A stretch of 64,000 nucleotides of DNA from Progne subis subis (taxonomy: Eukaryota; Chordata; Aves; Passeriformes; Hirundinidae). The notes beneath the pieces were generated by a model, which did no database searches, was not told the origin of the DNA, and worked only from the letters and a program-made list of their open reading frames with translations. The position numbers and the translations under genes were made by a program. Of the stretch, positions 1 to 13,036 are shown one piece after another. Position 1 is the first letter of the stretch. Each line of letters opens with the position of its first letter. The stretch lies in assembly GCA_022316685.1 (NCBI GenBank), contig JAKJHU010000033.1, positions 1,106,321-1,170,320 on the forward strand, read 5' to 3'.

Positions 1-811
1 ATTAAGCAGAAAAGCAAAGAATTTAGTGTTCAGAGATAGATGGGAGATTTTCTCTAAGAGAGCAGTTGTGATGAGCTGTATGGTGACCTCTGTTTTTTAA
101 TGGGCAGGTTATTCCTCCAAAAGTGATCAGGAACACAAGGAGGGTGTTCCTGCTTACTGTACTAAGCAGTACTGAAATATGCTGTAGGTTGACATCTCTC
201 TCTCAACTTTCCCTCTGAAAGACAAGCTGAGCCATTTTGCAGTTACCATAACTGAATGTGGTTTGGCTGAGAGGTGAAACTGTTTTGCACTATTAAAATT
301 TTTAGGGGTAAGCCTGGAGCCACTGAAAGGATGATGAGGGAATGCCACTTTCTTTCCTCATTTGTTTGATTTTTAAGAGGCAAAGATGTATTTTATCCTT
401 TTGTATATTGTGTTACAACAATTGGAGTTCATGTAACATTCACAAGCCCTAGAAGTTTCAAAGTGCTTCGAAGGAAAGACAGTCTTGAAGGAGAAGCTTA
501 GCACTTAAAGGCAGATTAAAAAAAAATATTTGTAATAGACTTTTCATTGCAGATGTCTCACGTTTCCCTTTTGGGAATCTTCCACCAGCAGTCCAGTGCT
601 TCCTTTTCCCTGGAATTACAGCTCAAGCTCCAAGGACCTTTTGCTGCGTTTTTAATTAAGTTCTTTCATGGTGCTCATCAGTATATTTTTAAGTGCACCC
701 TTTGCAGTGGAACACAACTATGTAACAGCTCACCAGGGAAGGCAGAATTGTCTGGATTTCTATAGCTGATGAAGTGAAAGATCAGGGAATGAATTTCAGA
801 TCCGTAAGGAT

Positions 812-1510
812 TGTAGAGCCATAGATGGGTTTAGGTTGCAATGGACCATAAAGATCTTCTAGCTCCAATCCCCACTAGACCAGCTTGCTCAAAGCCCCAT
901 CCAGCCTGGCCTGGAGCACTTCCAGGAATGGGGCATCCACAGCTCTGCTGGACAACCCTGTGCCAGTGTCCTTCCACCCTCACAGTAAAGAATTTCGTCC
1001 TAATATCTAATCTAAACCTACTCTCTGTCAGTTTAAAGGCATTCCCTCTTCTCCTGTCACTTCATGCCATTGTCAAAAATCTTTCTCCAGCTCTCCAGCC
1101 TTTTGGGTACTAGAAGGTGTTGTAAGGTCTCCCTGGAGCTTTCTCTTCTCTGGGCTGAACAGGCCCAGCCCTTTGAGCCTGTCCCTAGTCCTCTGAGCAT
1201 CTTCATGGCCATCCTTAGGACTCGCTGACATAGATCCATGTTATTTTTAGAATGAGAGTCCCACAGCTGGATGCAGCAGTTCAGGTGGGATCTCACAAGA
1301 GAGAGTAGAAGAGCAGAACCACTTCCCTCAAGCTGCTGCCCACACCTCTGGTGGTGCAGCCCAGGACACAGTTGACTTCCTGGGCTGTAGGTGCACCAGT
1401 GGTTCACACTGAGCATTTTGCCAACCAGCAGTACATGGGTGCCTACAGCCTGCTTGCAAGCTGTTGGAGTTCAAGCTCCTGTAAGCTCCTGAAAATCTTT
1501 TATGCCTCGA
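812..1510 (-). mobile_element. CR1 LINE fragment, 5'-truncated, inserted antisense to SUFU
   Basis: Read on the + strand, this begins with the reverse complement of a CR1 3' end (CATAGAT-like octamer, a degraded GGGTTGGAAGGGACC block, ATCTTCTAG). It then continues through the familiar CR1 blocks CTTGCTCAAAGCCCCATCC and ATTTCGTCCTAATATCTAA. On the minus strand, 1057-1416 keeps the C-terminal end of the CR1 ORF2 polyprotein in a broken form. There is an RxHLNCCIQLW segment corresponding to the family's R-HLEYCVQFW block, followed by a degraded LERVQRRA-like segment. The far end (about 1370-1470) resembles the next part of the family antisense sequence (cagttgacttcctgggctgtaggtgcac and so on). 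The usual spacer between the 3' terminal block and CACTAGACC is shortened. The copy is inactive. The boundaries are judged by eye. Confidence 0.85.
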
Positions 1511-3629
1511 GTTCATTTATTGCACATCTGAGAACTTAATTACATGAGAGTCCTAAAAATGTGCTCAAGGACATGCTGAAGTTTCTTCTTGCATGATTTT
1601 TCTTAATGTATGCTCTATAGCCAGCACGAAAGTAATGGGAGACACCAGTGTTTATATTCTACATAACATATTGGAGTCCTGAGCCTTGCCTGAGACCTTT
1701 AGGCAATGCTGAAAAATACTAAGTGTAGCTGTCAGTGGCCTTGAGATTTTTTTTCATATCCTTTCCACGCTCTCTGCTGCTTTTGAAAGGAGCTTTTGTT
1801 ATGCGAATAGGTTCCTCCCAGCAGCTGCAGAACTTTCCACAGTATGAGCTAGGAAGGGGCCAGCAGACACTGCAAGGAAAATTGGTGCCCTTTTCCCGGC
1901 TCCTCACCAAGCACAGCAATACTGCCCTTCCCAGCCACGCTGGAACAAACTAGCCAAATGTTCTCTTGCCTGGTGAGGTTGCAGCTGAGCCCTTTGTGAA
2001 GCTGCGGAGATGTATTACCATTCTCTGTCTATCAGAGCTAAGGATTCAGTTCCAATATGAAGTGGGATCCACGTGCAGACGAAAGTTTGTCTTCTCTGGT
2101 GCACTGTGTCGTGCAGTGGACTGTGTGCTTTGTTGGCAGAATCACCTCCAGCTCAGGCCAAATGAGAGCACTGTTCTTCCGGGCCTCGTAGAAATGAAGG
2201 ATGAGTAGTTCTGAAGTGCAGCAAAAATAGGCAGCTTAAGAAAAATGTTACAGATCTTGATAAGTTTTCTTTTTCATTACTGCCTTCACTCTTGTTCTGT
2301 GAATGTAACAGTAAATCCTTATTGTACCCCAGCTTTTCTTTCCAGATCCTTTCAGTGGACATTAAGATGATGCAAGTCTGCTGTAACTTCCCAGGCTTTT
2401 GCAGTGAAACTGTTTGCACTTTCTTTGCCAAGAAGCACAGCTCCACTTGTGGTGCTGGTTGTGGTGGTTCAGAACCTGCTTTCAGCACCTCACCTGGGCT
2501 TGACTGATTCTGCTGGCCATGAAGTGGGAAACCAGAGTAGCTCTGTGGAGAAATGTCTGAGCCCTTGAGCTGAAACACATGGTCAGTAGTCCAGTTACTT
2601 GATTACACATAGATTTATTTTTAATAAGTTGTTTTGGAAGTCATGAAGACAAAATGGTTTGGTCTTGTCAGTTTAATTATAACTGTAATGGGAGAGTAAA
2701 CCATCACCTACTGGTATAGCTCCATCTATGCTCCATAAAATAGAGAAAACAAAATGTAAACTGCCCGCATGTGAACATCTTTTGCTGGAGTAGGGAGTGA
2801 CATATCCCATGCAACCTCCTGTTTCATATTTGCTTGTTTTAGTCATTTCCCGTGTTCTGTATTTGTCCATGCTGTGCAGAATGTGGAGTTAATTTCCCAG
2901 CTTTTGTGACCTTGATAGATGGAGTATATAAGCATTTCCTATATGAGTGTGTCACATTACTCTTTGAAGCAGAGAGCTATCATTATTTACATCTGAGAAT
3001 CAAATTCCTAAGTAACTTGTTGAGGAGGATGAGAAGTTTGTAGCAGACAGGAGGTTCAAACTTAGGTTACCTGGATGCTGTTTGAGCACTTTCAGAGTAT
3101 TCTGAATTTTCCTGATGTAGCGTTAATAATGAAGCATATCAATCCCGTTGGCAGCAATAGGGCTGTTGCAGCCTTTTGCCCTTAATCTGCAAGCTCTATC
3201 CCTACAGGTGTGACTATATGTTGGCACTCTCCAGAATGAGACAATAATGCTTCCAAGCCTCTAGAGCTCAAAGGGATTAACCTCCAGCAGCTAAGCATGA
3301 TCCTGTCCTTCTTCCAAATGCTACCGCTTTCATGGTGTGGACAGCAGAGCCTCAAAGAAGCAACCCCTAGATTGCCTTAATTTGCAGCCCAGCACATTGA
3401 AGTGACCAGAAAATTGATGGTTTATTTTTACATACTAGGCTGGAGATAGCACAGTTCAGGAGCTGTTTCCCAGGTGTCTGGGCAGAAGCTGAGTATAGGA
3501 ACTGCTTCTGTCAAAACGAGTTTAACTCAAGTGTTGATGAATTATCCGCTGTGGGTCCTGCAACCACTGTTCTGGATACAGAGTATCAGTAGCAGAAGTT
3601 CATACCTGTGTTCTTGGCCATGATGCTTT

Positions 3630-3780
3630 GTAGGATCACTTGGGTTGGAAGGAACCTCCAAAAGTTTTCAGTTGATGCTTTCTCAGAGGGTTGACTTCTC
3701 TGAATCACATCCCTAGGTCCTATTCTGGAGTTTGATCACTGTCTAGTTGTGTCTGCAGAATTACGAATAAGGTTGGTTTG
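3630..3780 (-). mobile_element. Probable short CR1 3'-end fragment, antisense
   Basis: CACTTGGGTTGGAAGGAACC followed by TCCAAAAG at about 3638-3665 matches the reverse complement of the CR1 3' end. About 60 bases downstream, a decayed version of the next CR1 blocks can be followed (tcagagggttgact, then tcctattctggagttt). The match fades after about 3780. This is an old fragment with approximate boundaries. Confidence 0.5.
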
Positions 3781-6700
3781 ACTCTGTAGGCTTAGAGGAA
3801 AAAAAAAAACAATGTATCTGTTATATCAACATTTGTTATTTACAGAGACGATTTTATAAAAACTGTGAGTCTCCAGGTTTCAGGGACAAGATTGTAACTG
3901 GCTGAGTTTTGAAGAAGCTGAATAGTAAAATCGGTGAAATCAGTGTTTTGTATGTGTGAGTGAAACTGTACCTTGTCTCCTGTTCTGCCTCTGCCCTGTA
4001 ACAGCTCTTCCCTTGTTGAATGGTAGCTCAGTGAAACAGTTCTGTTTCATACTGGCCAGCACAAATCAATTCACAGATTTTTACTCAGATCTATCTTAGT
4101 GTAAGCTTTCTAAGTGGATCCTACATGAGTATTTCAGAAAGCTGAGAAATGCCTCCAAATAACTGCCGAGTGAGTGCCTCTGCATCTGTTTGGATTTAGA
4201 TGTTGGAATAAATCTCTAAAAACAATTTGACTTTCTAAAAGAGTTTTCCATTTGGTTGATGGCTTACACATTTGATATGATGTACTGCAAGAGCAAGCTC
4301 AAAGCAACAGCTGCCATAGACTGGCATCTGAGCACTGTGTCACTCACTTTCCAACCATGATTTTACATGAAGAGAAATCTTTGAGCACGCGTTCGTTTTA
4401 TGTTTATATTTGCCCTGCTTATGCATGTAATTTTTTTCCTTAAATCAAGCTACAAAGGAGTCCAGTAAGATTGTGTGTGCAAGTTTGGGGTGGCAGGAGC
4501 TCATGGAATTTCCTGCTAAGCACTCAGAAGAGATAACCATCTGACATCCAGATAACCACCCCCTGCTTCTCTCAAATGTTTTTAAGTGAATGAATACTTT
4601 TTTAAATGTCAGGAAACAATCCAGGAGAATATGTGAGTAAGCAGGTAGGTTTTGGCTGAAATAATTCTTCTGGATACTTTTTAAGCCTTTTATATAAAGG
4701 GGTTGCTTTGCCTATTTTCTTATGAAATTGCTTCACAGGAACCTCCCAGCCTGCCATCAGGGTTCTCAGATGAGAGTTTTATACTGTTTGACAGCTGCAC
4801 TAAAAACAACTGCTTCCTGTTAGGAAAGATGCTGGAAGCACTAGGTATGGTCAAGCTTTTTTTTTTTTTTTTTCTCCTTCTTTTTTCCTTAAGCTCTGGA
4901 ATCTGAGAGTCATTTGCTTATGGTGGGTAGAAATTGTGCAATGCACCTGGAGCTTGAATTCAGAAGACTGACTGTGCAAAGTCTTGTTTAAGGCACATCA
5001 GCTCTTGCCTGATGTCCTTCCTAGGAGATAGAGACACTGAAATGCTTAGCTCAGTGGCTGCTGAAGGCTTCTCCTTTGGTTTTGGACAGGAGACCACCCT
5101 TTGTGTTGCTTGTTAGTGGGCAGTAAAAGGGAAGTGACTCACGTCTCAGGATCTCTAAAGTCAGTCACTGGGTACCTTGATGTTTTTTGTGACATCAGTT
5201 CTCTGTGTTGCTAATTGTAGTCTCTTTGCTACCTAATAGAAAAATCTTCTCGGACGGGTATTAGCTCTGCAGCATTAAAACACTATCCAGAGTTTGACTC
5301 CCAAGTGCTTTGGTTTCATCAGGCAGAGTGGTGGATCCTGCTCGTCACCTTGGTTTGACCATCTCCACAAACTTTGAAGAGATCCTGAGAAGCTGATCTG
5401 GAGTACTGAAAGCTATGGATTGGCAATTACTGTGTTGGGGAATTTTTGGTGGGTGGAATGGGGAGTGTGGGTACAATTAAAATTGGTACTGATGCAAATA
5501 ACAGCATCTCCTCCTGATGTCTCATTTAGAAATGTAGTGATACTGTATTTCTGTAGCCTTCAAAATAGTATCAGAGTAGCTCACCAGCAGCAGAACAGGT
5601 AACTGTCTTTGTAGAAGATATGGAAAGATGCAGTTAAAGAGTTGAAGTAAAAGGCATCTTAAGTAGCTTCACAAAAATAGTGTTGGAAGCGGCTGAAAAC
5701 TGAGTCTGAGACAAGTCATTCCAGAGTGCTGTGACCTTGCTTCCCCGAAGAGACTTGATTTATTCTCTGAAGCTGTTGGGAGTGCAGCTGTGACTTTTGA
5801 AAGTGTAGTCCTAACTATCCCCAAACAACCTGAAAGGGCTTTCTTGTTGTTCTCAGGCTGAAATAATCATAGTGATTTCCCTATGTAAACTCCCTTTTCC
5901 AGGGATTGGTTCACCTAATGTATTTATATGCACATATTCTTAAACTCTTGAAAAAATAAACACCTAGTACACTCTGCTCCTTGTACAGAGTTGTGTAACT
6001 TCCAAAATAGCAGAATTGCAGAAATACTGCCATTTGCACTGCAGTGAAGCCTTGCCTTCTCTTTCTTCTTCCTTGCAAAACTGAGAATGAAAATGCTTTA
6101 GCAAATAGCTTTGATTTAAACTGAAAAGCCTCTAGTTTTCAGAGCTGCTTTTAAAGCAAAGGGCTACTTTGGCTTTTGATCCTCTTAAGCTGGGTTATTT
6201 GATGTGAAAAACGCCCTGGGTACTTTGCTGCAGAGGGGAGCAGCTTTTCAGTTCTCTGTGTGTGGCTTCAGGAGAGGGCCTGGCAGAGCATGGGGTGGTG
6301 GGGGCTCAGGGGGGCCTGGTTGCACAGCTCCATAAATAAAAGGGCCTCTATTTCTTTGGATTCTTTTGCTTGAATTAAATATCATGATCAGTGAAACTCT
6401 TACCTCATTAAAGGAACAAGCCAGGCTCTTCCAGCATATGTGCAGTGCTGCAGTGTGGTTTGCTCTGCTGAGCTGATTTACTGAACAGATAAAGGGAGTT
6501 TTAACCTAAGAATGGCATGTAATATATGACCTTGGCTTTTGAAAGGTTTATTTTTGTTCTTTTGTCAAAATAAGGTTTTAATATTAAAGATGGGGTTGGA
6601 TTTGACTTGGCAGATGTCAGAGCCTTCTACTACTGCTGTAGTCATAATATAAAACTATCTGATGTGTGCCAGTGAGCATGCAGCAAGCCAAGAATTTCTC

Positions 6701-7229
6701 CATCAGTGTTTATTTTTCTGAAAACTTACCCATTTGCTTTGCAGTTGGGTTGGCTAAAAAGGTGATATGCTCTTGTGTTGGAGGGAGCAAAGCAGTGGTG
6801 GGCACAATATAGTCCATGCTAACTCTTTATACTTAGCATCTTTAGTTTGGGGGCAAAATACGGGTTCTTACCACCTTCATAGTGTTTTAGAAGTGTTTAC
6901 TAGAAACTTTTGCTCAAAATTTCAGGGTTCAGCAGAACAAAGGCATGAAACAAGCTTTGTGAAATATTCAGGTCTGTTAGTACAGAAACTTAATGCTGTA
7001 CTGCAGCTTTCAGTTTGTGTAGCTGGGGCCATGCAGAGATACAAATACTAATTCTGAGGCTTTCTTCCTGCACACATTCCACCTCAGATCATCATCTTAC
7101 TGTAAAGCTGAGTGCTTTTGGACTGCTGCACTGCAGGAGTTTGGCTGAAGAAATGATCTGTAAAGCACTTCAGTGCTGAGATGCTGAACTAAGCTCCAAA
7201 GTCCTTTAGTTTGGTTACCGTCAGGTTTA

Positions 7230-7392
7230 AACCACTACCACCTCCCCACCAAAAAAACCAAACAAACCCCCACCAAAACCCAAAAACAAACAAACCAACC
7301 TCCCCGCCCCCCCAAAAAAAACCCCCAAAACAACAATAACAAAAAACCCAACCAACCTAACCATGACCAGAAAAACCCACACCAAACCTACC
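7230..7392. repeat. A+C low-complexity tract
   Basis: About 160 bases are almost wholly A and C on the + strand (runs of AACAAACC, CCACC, CCCCAAAA type), with only a few interrupting G or T bases. The minus strand is therefore a G+T tract of the same style as 8900-8973 and 13037-13199. The open frame on the minus strand here is a product of composition, not a gene. Confidence 0.85.
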
Positions 7393-8899
7393 ATCTCAGT
7401 CCTCATCTCAGAGAAGCCAGCCACAAAATGTGTCAGTCTTGTTTCTGTAGATCAAAGGCTATAATAGAAAGATGTTGCCTCTGCAGCTGGCAAAGGAGTT
7501 GTGTCAGGCTGACCTGCTAGGAATGCTTTTCACTGGAAAGGGAGCAGGTTGGTACAGGTAGCAGAGAATGTGGAGGAGTTCATGCCTTCCATGTGCTTTA
7601 GCACGATTTCTTCCATCTGTGGGTTATCGTTACCCTTCCACCCAGTTTTTCTGTCAAAATGAGGTTTGTTTGGTCTTTCTCTTCTGGAAGTCTTGTTAGG
7701 GTTTTTAGCTTATTCATTGTGGCTGGATGGAGGCAGGTGATTTTCTGGAAGTTTTCTGGAAGTTTGGGGAAAATTTGGAACTTGCAGGAAGAAGCACAAG
7801 TTTGAACATCTGCAAGGTGTGGTGAGTTTTTTGTCCAGCTTCTTGTCATCCTCCAAAGATAATGCTCAAGCAGGGGAGACATACTCTAAAAAGAGGAGAC
7901 TGCCACGAGAACCCAGTATTTCCACATGGAATAGAGAAGAGTCTCTTTGTCCTTGTGAGAGATGATAAGCCATTTATTTGCTCTGTCTTCCACTTGGCAC
8001 ATGTACCTGGAGATCTTGGGTTTCTAACTGGAAAAAATAATTTCTCATGCTACTTGCCTCTCCACTAGCAGACTGATGCATCCTAATCATCACAAATTTT
8101 GAAGCTGGGGCCAGTGTGAGCACTTGTAGTAAAAAGGATATCCATAAGAGAAGCCAGCTGCATAACTTGGCTACTGGATACTTCTCTGTGATTTTCCTAG
8201 ACCAGGGGTCAGAAGTATACTGGAACGTTGTAGCTGTATGTAGCTCCTGAAGCTCATGTCTGCCTCCATTCTCAGGTACCTCATCCCCCAATCCTCATTC
8301 AGGACCTCTGATCCTGGATTATGGTCCATTGTTCAATGAGAGAAATTTTATGGCAGCTGTTGAAACAGCTATGTTGAACTTATCTTCAAATACAAGACTT
8401 TGATTAGGAATAAAAGCAAATCCTTTGGCAAAAATACTAACAATTACTATGCTCATTACTTTCTGAATATTAATATTTCTTTCTATTAAAAACCTGTCTA
8501 AATTAAGCATAAAGTATTTCCAAAGTAATCACAAGTATTCAAGGCCACATGTGTCACAATTTCTTCAAAACCAGATTACCAAACTAAAATTAAACAGATC
8601 AAAGGCTTTTACTTTATAGGCTGTTACCTCAGAACAGCTGCACATGGCCCGTGAATTGCATGTTTTTAAATTTTCCCTATTTTTTCACCAACCTGTGACC
8701 ATTAACTATTCAAAAACATTTTAAGTCTAATCCTTAAATACAAATCTCTTACATGCAAATAAAATTCTTCTAAGATTTAACTGTTATTTTGAAAATATAA
8801 GCATTGTGTGCTGCTGCATTTTCTGAGTGTTCTTTGGGAGATACATCTTAACTCTTTGGGGATTTTTTTGAAATCCTAAAAGGGATGTAGCTTAATGCT

Positions 8900-8973
8900 T
8901 GGGGGTTTTTTGGTGGGTTTTTTTTGGTTTGGTTTGGTTTGGTTTGGTTTTTTTTGGGTTGTTTTTTTTTTTT
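8900..8973. repeat. G+T low-complexity tract with (GGTTT)n core
   Basis: The + strand is G and T only across this span and contains several consecutive GGTTT units around 8926-8950, flanked by T runs. This is a simple repeat with no coding content. Confidence 0.9.
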
Positions 8974-9814
8974 AAATTATTATTTGGTAGTTCTCTGTTG
9001 AAGAGTCACACTACCATATGAACAAATCCATATAAGTTATGTTGCCTGTCAGCTTTATTGCTTTGTGACTACTGGTGTTTTCCTGACCAGCAATGTTCTC
9101 CTATATGCAAGTGTTGCTTTAGATTTGATGGATACTCACCTAAACACTTCTGTTACTCAGTAACTTTCATATGTATCAATGTAAAGCATGTGTGGTCTTC
9201 TTTGAACAGTTATTTTTGGGAAGCAGCAATCCAAGAGGTTAAAAAAAAAAAACGCCCACTGAACTCTAGCTCATTGCATTGTAGAAGTAAAGCTGTGTTG
9301 TTTCAGAACATGCCTTGAAAGGAGGAAATTCAATAGAGAGCAATCTTACTTTCCAAAAAATTTAACTGTGAAAGATCAGCTCGAAGGCTTTCTGTTAACT
9401 TTGATCTTTCTTAAAACTGACCCATTCATAATGTGTTTCAGTTTCTGGTTTATGCTTTTTCCTGGAATCAGTTCTTGAAAACTATGCACTGTGAAGTATT
9501 TTTGTTTCTCCCTTTAAGAAATATTTCTTTTTTTTCCTTTACTAAGTGATATGTGAAACTAATAAAACACTATAGGTATGCTGGTTGTCCAAGGCACAAC
9601 TTTGCATTTGTGAGGCTGCCACTGTCCTGTATCAGTTAGTTAGGTAGATCTTCATGTGTGGTTACAGAACACAGGATTCACTGCACGTCCGGATTCCACT
9701 CCCTCGATGGCTGGGAGATGGAGGAGAACGCTCATCCTTTTTCCATGGTCCTAATCTTTAACCCTGCTCTGGTTACAAGAAGTGTGTCATGACTTTATTT
9801 TTCATTCCCTCCAG

Positions 9815-9951
9815 GTTTACAGGAACAGATGGACCGAGCGGTTTTGGGTTTGAGCTGACATTCCGACTGAAGAGAGAGACGGGGGAGTCGGCACCACCCA
9901 CCTGGCCAGCAGAGCTGATGCAAGGCTTGGCCAGATACGTCTTCCAGTCAG
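9815..9951 (+). CDS. SUFU: SUFU exon 3 (codons 106-152, N-terminal domain)
   Basis: This exon encodes the third base of Glu106, then Phe107 to Ser151 and the first base of codon 152. The peptide starts FTGTDGPSGFGFELTF and ends QGLARYVFQS. It lies in the N-terminal SUFU domain, which forms one half of the GLI-binding clamp. Tyr147, which in the human crystal structures lies at the GLI-binding and domain-closing interface, is encoded by TAC at 9936-9938. The exon is bounded by a pyrimidine-rich acceptor ending CCTCCAG (9808-9814) and a donor GTACCA (9952-9957). Its length of 137 nt matches the human exon, and the peptide matches human SUFU as I recall it. Read-through into the intron would meet a stop after about 14 codons. 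The identification is secure. The only inference is the exon number, which is borrowed from human. Confidence 0.97.
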
Positions 9952-10232
9952 GTACCACAGGGTTAAATCCACGGCCTTGCTTTTTCCTGCTCTAGTTCTG
10001 AAGGGCCACATCTATTACAGGGTGTGACACTTGTCTCATCAGCACCCAGTCAGGTCTTGGGAATTGTCTTTGTGTGGGAACCCAAAAGAGTGTGTTCCTT
10101 CCTCCAGCCCAGCTTGCAGGGACAAAACCAATTGTTGTTCAGGTTACCACAAATCCTGAGTATTGAAAAGCTGAAGTTGCACAACAGTCAGTAACTATAG
10201 GAAGTCTGCCCAGTGGCTCTTTCCTGCATAGT

Positions 10233-10365
10233 TCACAGAATTGCAGAATCTCAGAATGAACTAGGTTGGAAAAGACCTTTGAGATCATCGAGTCCAACTT
10301 AGGACTTAACACCTCCTCACTAATTAAACCATGGCACTGAGTGCCATGTCCAGTATCTTCTCTCA
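10233..10365 (-). mobile_element. CR1 3'-end fragment, antisense
   Basis: The + strand shows degenerate octamers (CACAGAAT, TGCAGAAT, TCAGAATG), which are the reverse complement of the CR1 3' tail microsatellite. These are followed by AGGTTGGAAAAGACCTTTGA and GATCATCGAGTCCAAC, the reverse complement of the 3' terminal domain of an avian CR1 subfamily. The match continues through AACACCTCCT and AAACCATGGCAC to about 10365, then stops. It is a heavily 5'-truncated, inactive copy and relatively young compared with the copy near 15 kb. Confidence 0.85.
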
Positions 10366-11859
10366 GCAAGAAAAACATTTGCTTATCCTGAATGGCTGAG
10401 GAACATCCATCTGGTAAGGTCTCACTTCTCAGCAGAAGCACCATAGCTTCCAAAAAGATAGCAGCTCCATCACAGGCAAATCCCTTCCAGTGGTCCCTGC
10501 AGCCAAGCAGTAGCAATGCATATGAACATGGAGTTGCTAAGATGTGAAAATGCAAAAACTGTAAGGAATTAACAATTGTGAATCATTACTGCAGATGGAG
10601 AATTGCCAGAAAAGTGGGAACAAGGGTGCCTACAAACCATCCTCTTCCACTGTTCTTTCATAGTTTCATTTATATCAGTAGATTGAAGGTTACTTTTAGT
10701 GTCAGCACATGAAAACCTGAGAAATGGCTGATGGCTAATGTACTTGAAAGGCACTTTCCAGCATCACCAAGATCTGAATGAAAATATTTAAATAACAGTT
10801 TTTAACATAATTTGAGGTCTTTTACAGGTAAAGTACTTTCTAAATCGATGTTTATTGAATTTGTAGCATTTGGTACCTGCTGTGCTAGTTCATAAATTCC
10901 TCATAACTTCTGATTTTGCTGATGGTTTTCAGTCAGCTGGCTGACTCTCCAAGGGGAAATGTCTAGGTAAGAACAGGATTGCTGTGCTAACCTCTATAAC
11001 AAATCTGAGGAAGTGGCAATCTTGTGGGTATTTTTCTAAATATTGGTGGATATAGTTCAATGTCAGCCCAGATTACTGCTTGTCTTTTTGTAATCTTTGC
11101 TGTGTAGCTGTCTTCCCCAGTTGCCATCCAAAATTTGTCTCACCTTTCCATCTCAATATTTGCAACTATTAAGCATCTAAATCTATGTGACTGTCATTAT
11201 TTTTCACCTTGTTTGAGATTCTCATCCTGCCTGTATTGTATTGTACAGCAGCATTTTGATACTGACCATGCAGTGATGAATGCATACTCACATTATCTAT
11301 GCAATGATTGCAGGGTCCAAAAAAACCATCTGAGCCTAAAGTCTCCCTCTGAGATGCAAAGTAATATAGGTGTTATGTGTTAACTTACACTAAATATCCC
11401 ACATCCCATTTGGAACACTTTAAATTTCCAAGTCCAGGCTAATTCTCGTAGCAGTTGCTTGTTGGTCACTGTCTTTTCATGGGTGAGATGAGGTTTGCAG
11501 AGTGAAATGGGATTTGGAAGGGTACTTTAGGGCAAACTTCTTGGTGACTAAGCTGGCAGTCAGGGCAGAGACTTCCCTTGTTTGGTTCATGCAACAGTGC
11601 ATCTTTTTTACCTCAGAGCCGAGGAACTGTTCTTAGAATGAAAAGCGTGGTTGTGCCCATGTTTATCAATCTGGCATGAACCACTGTCTAGTATTATCTT
11701 CTGCTTATCCATGCTGGTTTTTGCTTTATATTCACCATGACTCTTTAAAGGAACACTCAAACTCATGCTGATGGATTCTAGCCTCTGGGTGTTTAGTTTT
11801 CAATTTACCTTATGAAAAACAACAGTGTATGAATCATAAATTGACTTCTTTCTTTCACT

Positions 11860-12460
11860 ACAAAATTGGGTGTGAGCCAGTACCACGCTCATCATACAAT
11901 GAGCAAACCCCCTGCTGGGTTACCTTAGGAAAAGCATGAGCAGCAGATAGAGGGAAGTTACGACCTCTTTGGCATGGCACTGGGAAGACATTGCTTAAAA
12001 TATTGTGTCCTGTTTTGGGGCTTTAAGAGATACTGAAAAATTGGAGAGTGTTCAAATTGGTCAGGGTTCTAGGGCATGTGAGCCATGAGGAGAGCTGGAG
12101 GAAGCAGGGCCAGTTTAGCCTGGGAAGAGAATGTGCAGGGTGATCTAACTGGAGCCTACAGCTGTAGGGAGGATAGTTGCAAGATTGTGGGGTCAAGCCT
12201 TAGATAGTACATCAAAGGGCTACAGCTCTGAATTGCAGTATGGGAGGCCCTGGAAAAGCTTCAAGGAAAACTTGCTCACAAGGAGAGTGGCTAAGGACAA
12301 GGAATGGTTTTTAAGAGAGGTGCTGGAACTCCATTCCTGGAAAGGTTCAGGACTTAGCTAAACAAAACTAAGTTGTCCCTGATCTAGCATTGGTGATGGC
12401 TCCACTTCAAATAGGGGGGGTTGGATGAGAGACCTGCAAAGGCCCCTTAAAATATTACAG
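11860..12460 (+). mobile_element. CR1 LINE fragment, sense orientation, decayed
   Basis: The + strand can be read through CR1 ORF2 C-terminal blocks. GCACTGGGAAGACATTGC followed by TATTGTGTCCTGTTTTGGGG (12001-12020) translates to a YCVLFWG-type motif, equivalent to the family's YCVQFWAP. A GAGTGTTCA block and the CTGTAGGGAGGATAG region come next. The 3' end near 12418-12452 reads GGTTGGATGAGAGACCTGC then AAAGGCCCCTT, a clear relative of the CR1 terminal GGTTGGACTAGATGACC block. Stops and indels break the frame. The 5' boundary is uncertain. Confidence 0.8.
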
Positions 12461-13036
12461 AAATGTTGGATTTGGGGCATTTTTTTCCATACTGCTTCAT
12501 GCTCTTCAGCAAGCAGCTGTGTGTTGCCACTGACTACTAGCAACCATTCCTTGCCTTGTATAAAAGTAATCTGTATGCTGTTGCAACAATGAACAAGCTC
12601 TAGTTTTATTTTAGTACAAACTTGATTATCACATGTCTTTTAGAAAATATTTTTTTCAGGCTAAAATCATCTGGTTAATAATAGACACCACGTTAATCCT
12701 GACAAGATGATTGTAAGGGGGAACTTTATCATGGTTCTTCTTAATCTTTCAGACCACGGCTATATGCAGTAATTTTCTAATTTAGTCAAAGATCTCTCAC
12801 TCCATTGCTCTGCAGAGTCCCCAGTACTTCTGCTACATCTGGTGTGTCCTGCTTTGTTTTGTTGTATTCCCTTGAGCTGTCTTCTCTTAGGATGGCAGCG
12901 TCCAGAGCAGTTCCTGCATTCTCCCTTCTGTCACTCCTGGGTAATCAGGCATCCAGTCCTCAGCAGTGTTACTTTCTTTTCTGCCTAGTAGAGTTTCCCC
13001 CAGTTTGACATTCTCACTCTGCAGAGCCAAGTGAGC

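Larger units (their letters stand above)
1..9814 (+). other. SUFU: SUFU intron 2 (3' part)
   Basis: No coding exon is recognisable here. I looked for the exon 2 peptide (the stretch before VHEFTG) and did not see it. The interval holds a CR1 fragment at about 812-1510, a probable smaller CR1 3' fragment at about 3630-3780, an A+C-only tract at 7230-7392, a GGTTT-type tract at 8900-8973, and otherwise AT-leaning unique sequence. The intron ends in a pyrimidine-rich stretch and CAG at 9812-9814. All open frames in it are short and resemble no protein I know. Confidence 0.85.

Noticed and set aside
1057..1416. 119-codon minus-strand open frame as a possible gene
   Set aside because: It is the decayed C-terminal end of CR1 ORF2, already explained by the transposon annotation.
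5092..5100. GACCACCCT, one base from the GLI consensus, as a Hedgehog feedback site in SUFU
   Set aside because: A single 9-bp near match is expected by chance in 64 kb. A second copy at 47991-47999 is equally isolated.
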